Of a DNA stretch of 64,000 nucleotides, positions 45,493 through 56,800 are shown in pieces. The DNA comes from Agarophyton chilense (Eukaryota; Rhodophyta; Florideophyceae; Gracilariales; Gracilariaceae), in contig JARGXX010000084.1 in the NCBI GenBank assembly GCA_030374765.1, positions 124,001 to 188,000 of the forward strand, written 5' to 3'. How positions within the stretch are numbered: the stretch's first letter is position 1; the number at the start of each line of letters is the position of its first letter. The notes beneath the pieces were generated by a model that was not told the DNA's origin, did no database searches, and saw nothing but the letters and a program-made list of their open reading frames with translations. The position numbers and the translations under genes were made by a program.

Positions 45493-46188
45493 ATGTCTGA
45501 GAAGCAGACCAATACCCTCTCCCCCACTCTGACCCCAACAACTGCTCCCCAATCACCTCAAACTCGATTGATAAGCACTATTGGCCCAGTACCATCCACG
45601 GAGTCTAAACCATTACCACCAAAAACCAAGCCAAAAAGCCCCCAAACGGATAATCAACACTACAGTCACGAAACCGTAGTTGTAATGCTTCAAATGATGA
45701 AAGCTGCTGGGTATGGAGACCGCAAGAAGCAGAAAAAGTCTCTGAAGGAAGTGTTTAAAGTTGCCACAGATCTAGCGAAGAAAAAACACAGCATTAGCCG
45801 ATCTCCTAAGGCGTGGCAGAAAAAGTTTACGCGTATCAAGCAGGAGTACTCCGAATATATATCGAAAATAAGTGAGTCCGGAAGGGATGGTAACGACCCT
45901 GATCTATATGAAAAGCCAGATTTCTTCGAAGAATTACACGAACTGGAGCATGATAAAGCACGCCATAATCCACCAGCCGTGATTGACAGTGAAACCGGTA
46001 GCACTGCAGTTCAGGACACAATGTCAAGCTCCCGAAAGAGAAACAAGCAATCTAGGCATGAGAGTATGGAGTCATTCTTCAAGCAAGCCGAAGCCTGCCA
46101 ACATGGATTGTTGCAGGAGCTCAAGAAAAACAATGAGGAGAAGGCCAAGCTGAGGACAATCATGGAACGTCTCGTCGAAAAGTTCTAA
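45493..46188 (+). CDS. Myb/SANT-like partner protein of a PIF/Harbinger element
   Basis: 231 aa, open from ATG 45493 (the upstream extension lacks an ATG). After a Thr/Pro/Ser-rich start, residues about 60-130 form a helical, Trp- and Lys-rich domain (SPKAWQKKFTRIKQEYSEYI) like the Myb/SANT-like DNA-binding proteins of Harbinger transposons. Near 190 comes a Ser/Arg/Lys nuclear-type patch (SSSRKRNKQSRH), then a C-terminal coiled coil. Such proteins bring the transposase to the nucleus and the ends. It faces the transposase remnant (47071-48344) tail to tail. Unlike its neighbours it has no stop. A host gene of the same fold is possible. Confidence 0.6.
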   Translation: MSEKQTNTLSPTLTPTTAPQSPQTRLISTIGPVPSTESKPLPPKTKPKSPQTDNQHYSHETVVVMLQMMKAAGYGDRKKQKKSLKEVFKVATDLAKKKHSISRSPKAWQKKFTRIKQEYSEYISKISESGRDGNDPDLYEKPDFFEELHELEHDKARHNPPAVIDSETGSTAVQDTMSSSRKRNKQSRHESMESFFKQAEACQHGLLQELKKNNEEKAKLRTIMERLVEKF

Positions 46189-47070
46189 ACAATTCCACAA
46201 AGATTCTCTACTAAATAGTAAAGCAATGCATTTCTCTGCTTTTTTCCGCTGATGTTTGTAGAGCAACGCCCAGTTAGGGGATACTTGAAGATGCAACTCA
46301 TAGAATGAGGATTGAACCCTCCGAGGGTTATGATTATGATCCCCTCTAAGGTGTGCTGAGGTGGCACTGTTTTCTGGTTAGAGTTCGCCTATGACGGGAA
46401 AATTCGGATGGCCCATGGTTGGATTGGCCCCGTGATACACGTGGCTTAATTTTGGCACCGATTTTCGGATATTTGTTAGAACGTTGGACTTTTGGGCCCT
46501 GACAGTTGGATCTCCACGTGTATGGCCCTGAGCAGGTGTGCACTACTGTAGAGTTTAGTTAGTGGGCCCTACTTAGGGAGTTGAGATCTGACAGTCCGAA
46601 GCTCAAAGTAAATGGGAACCAAGGTTGGTCTTCGATACCTTTAGAGGTTCTTCGTCGCCATCGTTTCGGCCTTACAACCCGGAACGGGCTCTGGTTAGCA
46701 ACGCCTGCGTAGGGACACGACTCCACTTGGAGAGTGCCCACGTTTGGGTTCCGTGCAACCACCCCCTTGGGACCGCTCAGACGACCTGCGTGCACGATAC
46801 CCCGTGGGGGTTCTGCTTACTTGTTGCGTGCTTTTTTTGTTTCCTTTCGAGGACAGGTTTTCGCCCCTGCATTGGGTTTCTTTTGTTGTTTCGCCCCTTT
46901 TCTGGTTCTCGGGTCCGGTGCCTGTTAGTGCCCGACCCTCGCCCCGTTTTTCCTCTTTGCCGGATTTTCCCCCATTCTTTGGGATACCCATACCCATTCC
47001 CGACCCTACGGTTTCTACCCCTCACCTCCGTCGGTACTGCCGGAATCCCCCGTGGGAGTTACACCCCACA
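46189..47070. other. Gene-free segment between the two Harbinger ORFs, perhaps an insertion
   Basis: About 880 bp. From 46350 to 47100 the composition changes to T/C- and G-rich with repeated GGGCCC words. ORFs there are Pro/Phe-rich and unlike proteins. A spacer this long is unusual for convergent Harbinger ORFs, so an old solo LTR or other insertion is possible; no ends were seen. Confidence 0.35.
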
Positions 47071-48344
47071 CTACGGGTGGAACGGAGGGCTCTGTCTCTG
47101 AGTCTGCCTCCCCCCAGGGAGCAAGGCTTCGAACACCTTGAGAGCACTTCCCGTCGCCGGGTTTTGCTCCACAATTGTCTCTACTGTCACCTCCTGTGGA
47201 TCTCCAAGTTCGTCTGCCAGTAGGTAGTAGTCTTCATGGTCCTCGCATTCCATGCATAAATTGTGCAGAGAAACACACGCACTGATCAGCTGCACCATAT
47301 CATCTTCGTGATGTAATTTAACCCAGTCTTCAGAACTGAAAACAGGTGCTTCAATATTCCAAAATCACACTCGACAGGCTTTCGCGTTTGGGACGCAATT
47401 GCATCCCATGTTTTGAGAACAGGGTTTGCTGCCATCTCCTGCTTACTGGAGCTCTTCATCATATTAACGTCAAGACTAAATGCGCAGTCCCCAATAAGAT
47501 ACGGTCGCACGTCAACACCGGCAATAACTAGATCTGGTATCTCCTGGCCCAGCCATTTCCACTCGTCAATCATCTTCTTCAGAGTGCAGTTCTGATAAAT
47601 AGTAGAATACCCGAAAATCCCAGGACCCCCAATGTCAGTATACAGAAACCTACGATTTGCATATACAACTGCAAAGAGAACCATGATTGAGAAGCCCTTA
47701 TGACATCTGTACTCGTAGTATTGCTCTTCAGGGCACATTAGCCATGGTATATTTGTGGCATCAATTGCGCTCACGCAGTACGGAAGGCCACGTATCTCTT
47801 GAAATCCTTGCATCACTGCAGCTATATTACATTCTGTTTGGGGCAACTGCCCCGTGCCTCTGAGATGAGAGCAGACCGCTCTGCTAACAATCTTAACATC
47901 TCTGCTTACTGAAATTCTACCTATGCCCAGCTGTGCACCAGTGTTGTCGCAACTCGCTCCACCGACATTCATTAAAAAAGCCGCAATTCGTAGTGCAGGG
48001 GGTAGCAGAGATCGAAAGTTTGTCTCCTGTTTCGTCAAGACATCTTTCAGGGAGCAAATAAGGGTTTCAAACACAGTTCGCGATACTACGAAGAGTGCCT
48101 TTCAAGCATCGCTTTCTATGAAACTTGGTTGCAAAGCATAGATTGTAAACCGGTTGCTGTCGTTTCGGCTGTGGCTCCAAGCTCGAAATGGGACTGCTCC
48201 ACAGGTTTCGGCAGTGGTAGCTGCTGCCGCAGCCGCAGATTCCATCACATTCAGAGCCACTGCCGTGATCTCGCAATTGTCTTCAAGCGCCTCAAGTGTG
48301 TGGAGAAGGCCAAACAGGAGCGCTGTGCGACGGTTTGGGTCCAT
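47071..48344 (-). pseudogene. PIF/Harbinger transposase (DDE_Tnp_4), one stop and one frameshift
   Basis: Begins MDPNRRTALLFGLLHTLEAL (48344). One TGA at 48102 breaks the N-part (an Arg codon CGA is plausible). The core 48074-47286 reads GLPYCVSAIDATNIPW (first Asp), then HKGFSIMVLFAVV, PYLIGDCAFSLD (second Asp) and PVECDFGILKHLF (Glu), so the DDE triad is complete. A single-base shift near 47340 moves the end (ISACVSLHNLCMECEDHEDY) into the next frame, stopping at 47071. Only two lesions separate it from a full-length enzyme of about 420 aa, making it one of the youngest coding remnants here. Its convergent partner is the Myb-like ORF. Confidence 0.85.
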
Positions 48345-49254
48345 TATGACCTGAAATGTTTAAGAGTACCTTGTCCACAAGATGGGGTCGCTCCAGAAGC
48401 GCTCTCAAATCTGCGCGCAGTTAATGGGTGCAGTGGACAGATGCTTCGTGTCATGTTGGGATGAAATTTGTGGCAGTGTTGAGAAAAGGAGACAAAATGC
48501 TCTTTGTGATGTACCAGTGTAAAAACCTCCTAAAGACGGTACTCCAAAGGAGGAGGAAAATGGTTAGAAAATTTGTTTTTTTACTTAGAAAATAGATTAC
48601 GCCACTGCAGCATGGAAACCAGCGAATTTTACTAATTTTTTAGAAAATAGAACTGGCCTCATGTGAGGCCAATTCGCCGGGCGTGTAGACATTGGATATT
48701 GTGTAAAAGGTGTGTGTATGGGTAAGTTTGGGTGATAATGCTGGGGAATTAGATATTTGGATGCATTCGTTTGGGAAACAGGGCCATCACCAAAATATCT
48801 GTCTCCTGGTATCGCAGAACTCCTCATATCTTCTTCGATACTAACCTGTTTTGGGTCATTCGACTGTCAGGTGAAGGCTCTTCTTAAGCGCATTCCGCAT
48901 ATGCCGAATGATAGAGTCACACTTACTGGGAGAATGTCCTATACAAATATGCGGTATTCTAATTTCACCAAAATTGCTGGCATAGGGTTATGGGGTACAG
49001 CTATTACTATGTGTAACGTAATTTGGCTGCGAAGCGATGTCATTTTTTTTTCGTAAGCTCAGTATTATGTATAATTGTTTTAGAGGGCTACACATATTTT
49101 GAATAAAAGAATTACACGTTTGGCATTTTAGGAAAATTCCACTATCCGCCGAGTGCCGCGGGGTTGACATACTTGATCAGACCAACCTTCCAACAACTTA
49201 TCTTTATATCTGCTTTTGCAAACTACCTCCATCTTCACCCGATGCTATGTTGTG
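48345..49254. other. Spacer between Harbinger element and HEAT/ARM-like gene
   Basis: AT-rich, only short ORFs. Should contain the element end and the promoter of the 49255 gene; neither is resolved. Confidence 0.4.
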
Positions 49255-52200
49255 ATGTCGTCGTCACGCGCGAAGTCTGAGAAGAAAATTCCAATCCCGC
49301 CTGGGAATACTGGGACTCATATTCCTGGTCCGAATTCTTACATCCTTTCACAACTTCCAAGGGTGCTCCCGTTTACACATCGACGAAACCCTTTCACACC
49401 TACAGCTGAGACCAACGCCGTGAACCTGCAGAAGCTCGTACACCATGAAGGAAGCAGGCCTCCCAATCGCAAGATTCTGCTGCAGTTGCGTCTTCTGACG
49501 TTCTACCCACCAAAATCCGAATTGATTCCTGAGTTTGTTATTCTACTAGAGTCGCGAAACGTCCACGTGTGTCGATTGGCGCATTATCATATTCGCTTAC
49601 TTGCGCCTATTGAAGACCTTTCTCTCTATCGAGATCTCTTGGAAGTGCTCGAACGTGAAATCGCGTCGCTCAGTCCTGCACGTCGAGCACAGGCTCTAAA
49701 GACAGCCTCACGCGTGTTTATGGTATCTGATGTGTCCAGAGCATCTGATTTCATCGTTGATGCCTTTAACTCGATTGGGGGTGCCCGAGTTAAACCCGCA
49801 GAACAAAATCAACAGAAACGCATTGCCGGCATTGAAATTCCCGGCACCCAGCGAAAAGAATCAAAGGCCAAGAAACCTTTGATTGATACATCCTTTATTA
49901 CGAAAAAAGTCATCACCGGAGCAACTTATGATGAAATTGATGCAAAAACGCGCAAGAAGGATGCAAAAGAAAACAAGCTCGATGACGGGGCTGGTGGTAT
50001 TATGCAAAAGGGTTACGGCAATCCCCAATTCATCAGATCCCGCTTTGGAAAAATGCTTGTTGGCCATTCTGTCTTTGCCGCGTTACGCAGACTGAATCGC
50101 GTTGCGACGAAGGATGCCAAGGTCGAAAGCTACCTATTTGACAGTGGCTTTCTAAGTATTGCTCCCAGCACAGTCCGCCATTGTATGGCGCTGTTGGAGT
50201 GGCGGTGTACGGTCGTTCCTTCGTCAGTCGGAAAGTACCTCATTCGACGTCTTCCCCATCGAAATCCGCCGCCTGAACGACGGCTGCACCTTGAAGACCT
50301 TGGTGCCCGAGTATATTATGCTAGAATTCTTTCGGCGCTTGCCGAAGACCCTAATCTCTCTGCGTACATTCCAGAGGAAGCGCCGAAACAGGCTGTACGA
50401 GATGCGCAAAACGACGGTTTGAGGCGTGCGCTTAATGCAAATGGCGTACAGAAGAAAGCTGTTGGGCTCTTCCGTTTCTTGTTCAACAAAGAACGTGTCA
50501 ATGAAGTTGTTGGTGCTATCAAAACAACTACGAGTGTGTCAAACGCTGTCGTTGTTCGAGGACCTCTTCTTCCCCGAAACGATCCAATGGGTGTAGAGTT
50601 TGCTGAAGCACTGATAAACTTAGTAAAGAACGCGTCAAATCGAGTCTTAATCGAAGCTCTACGAGGACTATCATATCGGAGATGGACTACATGGTTCGAA
50701 GCACCAATACCGCAAGGCGCTTTGTACAATGCTCCTGAACTTGTTGGAGGAGATGCGCATGGAGGTATGGAAGATTCTTGGGGTGCGGATGAAACAGACG
50801 ATGAAGAAGAAGAAGAGGATGAAAACGAACTAGGCGCATATGACAACGATGTAGTTGGAGAAGACGAAGGTTCGAAAGGTTCTCTAAAGCGCGGTTCTGA
50901 CGCTGGTGGAAAGGGACCAGCTACAGTTATTGATCCAACTTTAAACGACCTTGATAATTCGGGGCAGAAAGATGGATGGTTCAAGCGACTTAACACAAAA
51001 AGACATGAGCGACGAGCACAACGTATCGACAAACAAACCCCCTTTTATCTGAGAAAGGTTGGACAGGGCATGGTGCCCGCACTAGAAGTGATCCTCCGTC
51101 GTATCTACGGAGCACTATTGAATGATGAGCCAGTTCGACGTTTTTCTGCCGCAGACGCCATTGTTGTGCTAGCTAGGGCGAAGATTTATGGCCATACAGA
51201 GGAAGATCAGAAGCAAATGCATGTTGCGCGGAAGTCTCTACAGAGCACTATTGCTTCTTCTTCCAGGGCGCTTATATCTACAGAACAAGCGAATGCGTTG
51301 ACGTTCGACCAACGACATTCATTTAGCAGCGAAGAGAAACACCCGTTTCACTCACTGGTTCGGCCATTAACAGAAATTGTACATGAAGATCCTAACCAGT
51401 TTGTACGAGGACGAGCTGCGATTGCACTTCTTTTCGTCATCGCCTCTGGTGCTGGAAGGAAGTATCCGGATCTAGACGAGATAGAGCTAGAAGTTACCCA
51501 CGAAGCTCTGAAGAAAAGTGAGCAAATCCAGAAAACACCAATTCTTCTCCGATACTTCCGAAGCTTTGTGACACATGAATCTGCTGGTGCAGGTGTTGGA
51601 CTCCGTCTCATGTCAGAATTGATTGACTATATGGTTTATGAGGTACTCGATGTTTCCCCAGACCTAGTGCCATCGGCTATTGAAATGGCGGAGCTCTGGG
51701 CAATGACCCATCCGACTGTGGGAGTATGCGGAAGGCTTGGCGCAGTTTGGGAAAAGTGCCTCGCAATCGGAGAAGCTGAACTCGTTGGTAAGTCTATTTT
51801 CCGCGCGGTCACTTCAACCCCTCACACCGAACGCGTGGCGTCGGCAGCAGTGATTTTCTTAAGACGTCGAGCTTTAGATTTGGCCATCATATCAGTTGGA
51901 AGAACCCAAGTTACTGGCTCGGCATTGCCGGAACCACTACCCAGAGCTATTGGCGTTGAAATGGAAAAGTACTTTAGTCTCTTATGGCATGCGGCGTTGC
52001 TGGGTCCCTCCGCCGAATGCCGGACATTTGCCGTCGAGGCGTTAGGAGGCGCTGCTGTTCTCGCTGGCGAGCCGTTTCGTTGTTGTACATACGAACGCTT
52101 AGTAGAACTGGTGCGAATGCGTGGTTTCGGATTGAAAATACCAGCTGAGCAAGTGCTTGATTGCCTAGATGTTCTTTATCACTGTCGCGAGCGCTTTTCA

Positions 52201-53007
52201 GAACAGCGAGCTGCTAAAGGCATCGCGCGAAATGGGAGTAACACGTCTCGATCTTGGCTACAACTCGTATGGAATCTTGGGGCTGAAGCAGCATCCGCAG
52301 CTCAAATTTTGCTTGGCTTGCCGCCTCCGACAGGATGGCAAGCTCTGGGTCCCGCCGGGGCAGCAGATCTGACAAATGCTGAGAGCAGATTTGGAGATGT
52401 TCGCGCGAGGCAAACTGGAGCAGGGACAACTGCAAATCTGAATGGAAACGACGTCGAAGACGCAGAATCCGACCGGCGCCTTGGCAGTGGGGGTGTAGGG
52501 GACGTACCACCCCGCTTGTCCGTTAGAGCGTCTTCGATATTATCTGTGGATGATTTGCAGCGGCTTCCGAAGTATCCTGACGATGTTGACGAGTATTCTA
52601 GCAATGGGAGCCGTCGTAGCCGCAGCAGCCGCTCTCTCATCCCAGAGGATACTCGTAGACGCAGCAGGAGCAGGAGCAGAAGTAGAAGCCGATCGCCTGG
52701 ATCGTTTAAATTGCCGGGGTCGCGTAGTGACCTGGGTTTCGACGAATTCGCACGAGAACACGACACTACGGAATCTGCAAGAAGGAAACAGGAGGCAGAA
52801 GATTTTGAGTTGGCAAAGCGGATGGAAGAGGCGGAATTGGGAGAAGCTGATCGGGCTCGACCATCTGGGCTTGCTGGGGCATCAGTGGCAGCAGAGAAGC
52901 TGCTCAAGTCTGGGACAAAGCTAACGCAGCGAGTCGTGAAGTCTGCTGCTAAGACACAGGCCATGGGCAAGATTAAGAGCATAGCGAGAGGCAATAAAGG
53001 TCCCTAG
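49255..53007 (+). CDS. Large HEAT/ARM-like alpha-solenoid protein with acidic and RS-rich segments
   Basis: 1250 aa from ATG 49255 (the 13 codons upstream lack an ATG). Paired helices with regular hydrophobic spacing fill about residues 70-500 and 600-1050, as in HEAT/ARM solenoid proteins, for example SELIPEFVILLESRNVHVCR and EVILRRIYGALLNDEPVRRF. Between them is an acidic loop (DETDDEEEEEDENE, about 515-528). Near 1115-1150 is an Arg/Ser repeat (RRRSRSRSRSRSRSPGS), followed by a charged helical tail. The RS part suggests a nuclear or splicing-related role, but no specific family is recognised. Single exon, no lesion. Coding change is orderly, so a real host gene. It ends 23 bp before the stop of the convergent zinc-finger gene. 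Confidence 0.82.
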   Translation: MSSSRAKSEKKIPIPPGNTGTHIPGPNSYILSQLPRVLPFTHRRNPFTPTAETNAVNLQKLVHHEGSRPPNRKILLQLRLLTFYPPKSELIPEFVILLESRNVHVCRLAHYHIRLLAPIEDLSLYRDLLEVLEREIASLSPARRAQALKTASRVFMVSDVSRASDFIVDAFNSIGGARVKPAEQNQQKRIAGIEIPGTQRKESKAKKPLIDTSFITKKVITGATYDEIDAKTRKKDAKENKLDDGAGGIMQKGYGNPQFIRSRFGKMLVGHSVFAALRRLNRVATKDAKVESYLFDSGFLSIAPSTVRHCMALLEWRCTVVPSSVGKYLIRRLPHRNPPPERRLHLEDLGARVYYARILSALAEDPNLSAYIPEEAPKQAVRDAQNDGLRRALNANGVQKKAVGLFRFLFNKERVNEVVGAIKTTTSVSNAVVVRGPLLPRNDPMGVEFAEALINLVKNASNRVLIEALRGLSYRRWTTWFEAPIPQGALYNAPELVGGDAHGGMEDSWGADETDDEEEEEDENELGAYDNDVVGEDEGSKGSLKRGSDAGGKGPATVIDPTLNDLDNSGQKDGWFKRLNTKRHERRAQRIDKQTPFYLRKVGQGMVPALEVILRRIYGALLNDEPVRRFSAADAIVVLARAKIYGHTEEDQKQMHVARKSLQSTIASSSRALISTEQANALTFDQRHSFSSEEKHPFHSLVRPLTEIVHEDPNQFVRGRAAIALLFVIASGAGRKYPDLDEIELEVTHEALKKSEQIQKTPILLRYFRSFVTHESAGAGVGLRLMSELIDYMVYEVLDVSPDLVPSAIEMAELWAMTHPTVGVCGRLGAVWEKCLAIGEAELVGKSIFRAVTSTPHTERVASAAVIFLRRRALDLAIISVGRTQVTGSALPEPLPRAIGVEMEKYFSLLWHAALLGPSAECRTFAVEALGGAAVLAGEPFRCCTYERLVELVRMRGFGLKIPAEQVLDCLDVLYHCRERFSEQRAAKGIARNGSNTSRSWLQLVWNLGAEAASAAQILLGLPPPTGWQALGPAGAADLTNAESRFGDVRARQTGAGTTANLNGNDVEDAESDRRLGSGGVGDVPPRLSVRASSILSVDDLQRLPKYPDDVDEYSSNGSRRSRSSRSLIPEDTRRRSRSRSRSRSRSPGSFKLPGSRSDLGFDEFAREHDTTESARRKQEAEDFELAKRMEEAELGEADRARPSGLAGASVAAEKLLKSGTKLTQRVVKSAAKTQAMGKIKSIARGNKGP

Positions 53008-53030
53008 AGCAAAGAGTTGGGTGGTGTTCA

Positions 53031-53477
53031 CTAAAACTGCAAAAATCCCATGCCACTACAATCCTTGCAGGGTCTGCCGAGCGTTCCTTTCTGCTTGCAA
53101 GGCACACAGGGAACGCGCTTTCCGAGGAACCCAACCATGAGTTTGGTTCCCTGGCAGAACTGGCACGGCTTCACACCGGAACCGCTGCAGGTGCTGCATG
53201 AGATGAGTCTGTTGCGCATCGTCTTGAGCTTCTTGAGCTGCTTTTGAGAGGAATCGGCGGGGTCGCTTTTCGACTGCTTTCCGAATCCGCCGGCTGCGAG
53301 GACGTGAATGCCGGAGAGCAGCAGAGGGAGGGCGGAGCAAGGACTTTGGACCAGCGTTGGATTGAGCATTTTTGAAGACCCTGCAATGGGAAACGCAAAT
53401 CGAAGCGCGACAAAGGTTCGGGACGAAGAGTCGAAACGACGAGGCATTGGGCGTGGCGGAGATTGTATAGTAGACAT
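53031..53477 (-). CDS. DnaJ-type zinc-finger protein, possibly plastid-targeted
   Basis: 149 aa from ATG 53477. The last 55 residues contain four CxxC pairs in the DnaJ cysteine-rich pattern (CSTCSGSG, CQFCQG, CVPCKQKG, CKDCSGMG) with two zinc sites expected. Small proteins of this kind, such as plant BSD2 and related factors, act as chaperones in plastids. The first 70 residues are Ser/Arg/Ala-rich with few acids (SPPRPMPRRFDSSSRTF), as in a transit peptide. The open frame continues upstream to 53630 with another ATG, and a different frame offers an alternative transit-like start, so the N-terminus is uncertain and an intron is possible. No J-domain is present. Divergent from the lipase gene, 361 bp between starts. 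Confidence 0.72.
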   Translation of the reverse strand: MSTIQSPPRPMPRRFDSSSRTFVALRFAFPIAGSSKMLNPTLVQSPCSALPLLLSGIHVLAAGGFGKQSKSDPADSSQKQLKKLKTMRNRLISCSTCSGSGVKPCQFCQGTKLMVGFLGKRVPCVPCKQKGTLGRPCKDCSGMGFLQF

Positions 53478-53838
53478 CCTCAACGATCTGTGGCAAGCAG
53501 AGCACGGTTTTTGGCCCCTTTGTAGGCGCAGCGGAAGTAGGAAATGGATTGGCGCGAGTGGCCATGAAGAGCGCACGGCTCGGATGCAAACAACAGGCCA
53601 TTGGTCGTGCTCCCATCGAGTCGTATTCACGTCTCATGACGTGGCGTAGTCCGGCACCAAAACTTCCGCCCGCACCCTGGTCCGGCACCGCAGCTGCACA
53701 CTCGAATCTTCAAAGAATCGCACTTACGCTACTGTGTGCGCGCCCGTCTCACGCCCAAGTCGCGACTGCGTCACATTTCGCGCTCCGCTTCCGCCCCGCT
53801 TCCGGCCGTTCTCCTTTCGCCCGCTCCATGGCATCCAC
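53478..53838. promoter_or_regulatory. Probable bidirectional promoter
   Basis: 361 bp between two divergent starts, GC-rich and CpG-rich, pyrimidine-rich just before 53839. No named element identified. Confidence 0.4.
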
Positions 53839-56800
53839 ATGGACAACGCTTCCAGTTCCCTGCCTTCCTACTTCCGCTTCGGTCCCGCTCCTAGTTCGCC
53901 CTTTTTCACCGCTGAGCCCGACGATCCAGCTAGTTCTGTCCCATCCGTCGATGTGCGTTCTGCAAAGACTCGTCTCGAGGTTCTTAAAGGTTGGGAAGTC
54001 AACTTTTCAGTCCTTTGTCTATACTTCGCCTCCACGGTTGCGTTGGTCTATATTTTTGTCAAGTTGAGGGTCACTGCTGCTGAATGGCACGACTCTCATG
54101 TTATTACCTCGCTCAACCCCGTAGAAGCCGGTGTTAGAATGTTGCTTCAGGCTGCTAGCGTGGCGCTTCCGCTCTTTTACCTCACCAGTCTGTGTGTCGC
54201 TCCAATCGTCACCGACGAACAAATATGGACGTGTATCGTGCTGTCTGTTGCGCTTCTCGTCAGCAATCCGCTCACTCGCATATCTTCTCTCACTTCGAGA
54301 GGCACTGACGCCACATATGTCGTAAACCATGGTTTGCGGTATGCACAGAGGCTCTTTCTTCCTCTGGACTTTTTCTCAGAAGATCCCACGGCGCGCCTTA
54401 TCATAGGTGATAGCGTATATACTGCAGCCATTTATCTTTATCTCATTCTGTCGGCCCACTCTTATCGTGTGTTTGACGTTAAATCATTACATACGTTGCG
54501 ATTCTATGCACCAAAGGTGGCCCTGGCCCTGTTCTTCTTCACATTCAAGCTGGTGGCTGGGTTCAAGGCAGGGGTATCACTTGGTCTCGTACCATACTCC
54601 CGTCTGATCACTTGGTTCATTCTTTATAGGGCGGAGCGTCATTCTCTTCGGGTTACCATCCCGGTGTTGGTAACCACAGTCCTGGACACTGCGTTTGCGT
54701 TTTGGCTTGTCAGTGAAGTAGCACGAACTGCTGAGTTTTTAGCAACAGTGCCCTATGTCGAAAATCGTGCTAAACAACTCGGGTTTCGCTGCTTTGTCTT
54801 TCAGACGCTTGCATTCTGCTGCAATATGATTGGGCTCAGTCTATTGGTAACTTATATGCTACCGACTACATATATATATGCTGCCTACGACCATTCCCCA
54901 GCAAACTTTCTCCAACTGGAACCCCCTGTTGCTCGCCTTGGCTTGGCATTCGTTTATTTCACATGGACACTCGTTGTTGCCTATGTAAACCTTCCACCGG
55001 ACCCCATCATACCCTTTGCTAGACGTATTACTTTCAGAATTCTTTATCAGTTTCGCAACAGTCGTGTGGCGGCATGGCTCGGTCTTGCAGACATCGTCAC
55101 AGCCGAAGAACCGCAGGACGTGGACGAAGCAGTGGATAACCAAGTTGAGATTCGTGCGGGAAAAGGAACGATACCGTTGCGTTACCGTCATCGCGAAATG
55201 TTCGATCACATCCTACTCTCTCCAGAAGCAGCCCAGCCTCTTTCTCCCCTAGTTTTAAACCCGCACCCCACATCCTGCCCTCCATGCTGTGATCTGCGAA
55301 AATATCGGTCTCTAGATGAAGACTTCGAAGAAATTCCGGAACTAACATGTGATCCGTTGCCTTCGTGGACGTCATCAACTGCTCAACCAATCGACATCAT
55401 CCGGACTACAACGAGACATTCGCGGCCATCGCGCAATAATCGGCCTTTGTCCCCAGAATTACTCACGCCTGGTCCACTGCGATTGCGACTAAGGAAGAAC
55501 CTTTTTGTCATGGAGACTCAGATTTTGCTTGCGAATGCTACCTATCTCTCTTACATTCCGGGAAATTCAAATGAAGAACGAAAACAGGCAGAACCTCATA
55601 TCGCTCTGCAACACATTAGTTCTGTTTCCACAGGATTGGAACAACTAGGCAGGAAAGCTGACGCCAGTTCCCATTCGCGACGCGTACACAACAAACCTCA
55701 ACCTTCTTACGACGATGGAACAAAATTTCTCGTAGACCCATACGAGATGGCGGATCGGTATGGCTACAGAATACACAAACATTTTTGTGATGAAGGGCTC
55801 AACACACATGCCATAATTCTTGTGAACTCTACTCGAGTTGTTGTGGCCTTCAGTGGCACCCGGGACGTTTCAAACTGGAGTCTAAATGCGAATGTAAAGC
55901 GTGTCGTGCTCGATGATAAGCTGGGAAAGTTTGAGTATGAGTTAACCGATGACGAGGCAGAGGAAGAAACTGAGAATGTCGGTGATGAGCTGAGTTTTAG
56001 TGGTTTAGGATACCGAGGGCTAGATTTCAACTTTGATTTTGGCGATATCGCTCAGGATGAAAAGGGGCCGTTGAGGAAAACAAAGTCAGAGGTGGCGCTT
56101 GACTATGAGGCTGAAGAAAGTGTAAGCAGGAGCAATTTGCGGGGGTTTGAACACCAACGCTCGAGTAATTATGGAGCAATCCCGACCAATGGTGAAGCAA
56201 ATACATCTGAATCCGTACAAGCCATTAGATCGAGTGCGTCCATACGAGTATCTAGGACGACTCATGGAGTGTCAGTGGTAGCAAGCACTTTGGCGAGGGA
56301 ATTGCTAACTTTTGGACAAGCAAAAGTCCACGAGGGATTTATCAATGCATACATGTCTCTAAGAAAACAAATAATGGGATCCCTCATCGAGCTTTACAAA
56401 GGAAAGCAATGCACCCAAACAGAAACGGCTCACAACACTTTCGAAAGAGCCCCTGAGGAGTCTCGTGATCGTGCTGGAATTGCAAAATCACTGCCTTTGT
56501 TCTTCTGTGGCCATAGTCTTGGAGGAGCGCTGGCGACTTTCGCAAGTTACGAGGCTGCTCGTTATTACAAGCGAATAGGACTGAATCGACGGCAGGATGT
56601 GTCCTGCACGACGTTTGGCTGTCCCCGGCTTGGAAACGAAGCCTTCAAGGCAAGATACGAGGGTTTGGTGGAAACACATTGGCGGTTCGAGATTGCATCT
56701 GATCCCATTCCCAAAGTTCCTTTTTGGATATTGAATTATGTCCCAGTCGGTGTTCAAGTGCTGATGGACCAGTCTGGCATGCTACTAATTGATCCAAGCT

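Noticed and set aside
46625..47223. Overlapping plus-strand ORFs of 158-159 codons
   Set aside because: Composition is Pro/Phe/Arg-rich from T/C-rich DNA, overlaps the Harbinger transposase end on the other strand, and has no domain.
53171..53688. Other-frame ORFs over the DnaJ zinc-finger gene
   Set aside because: The cysteine motifs are only in the chosen frame; others are shadows, though one may supply an alternative first exon.
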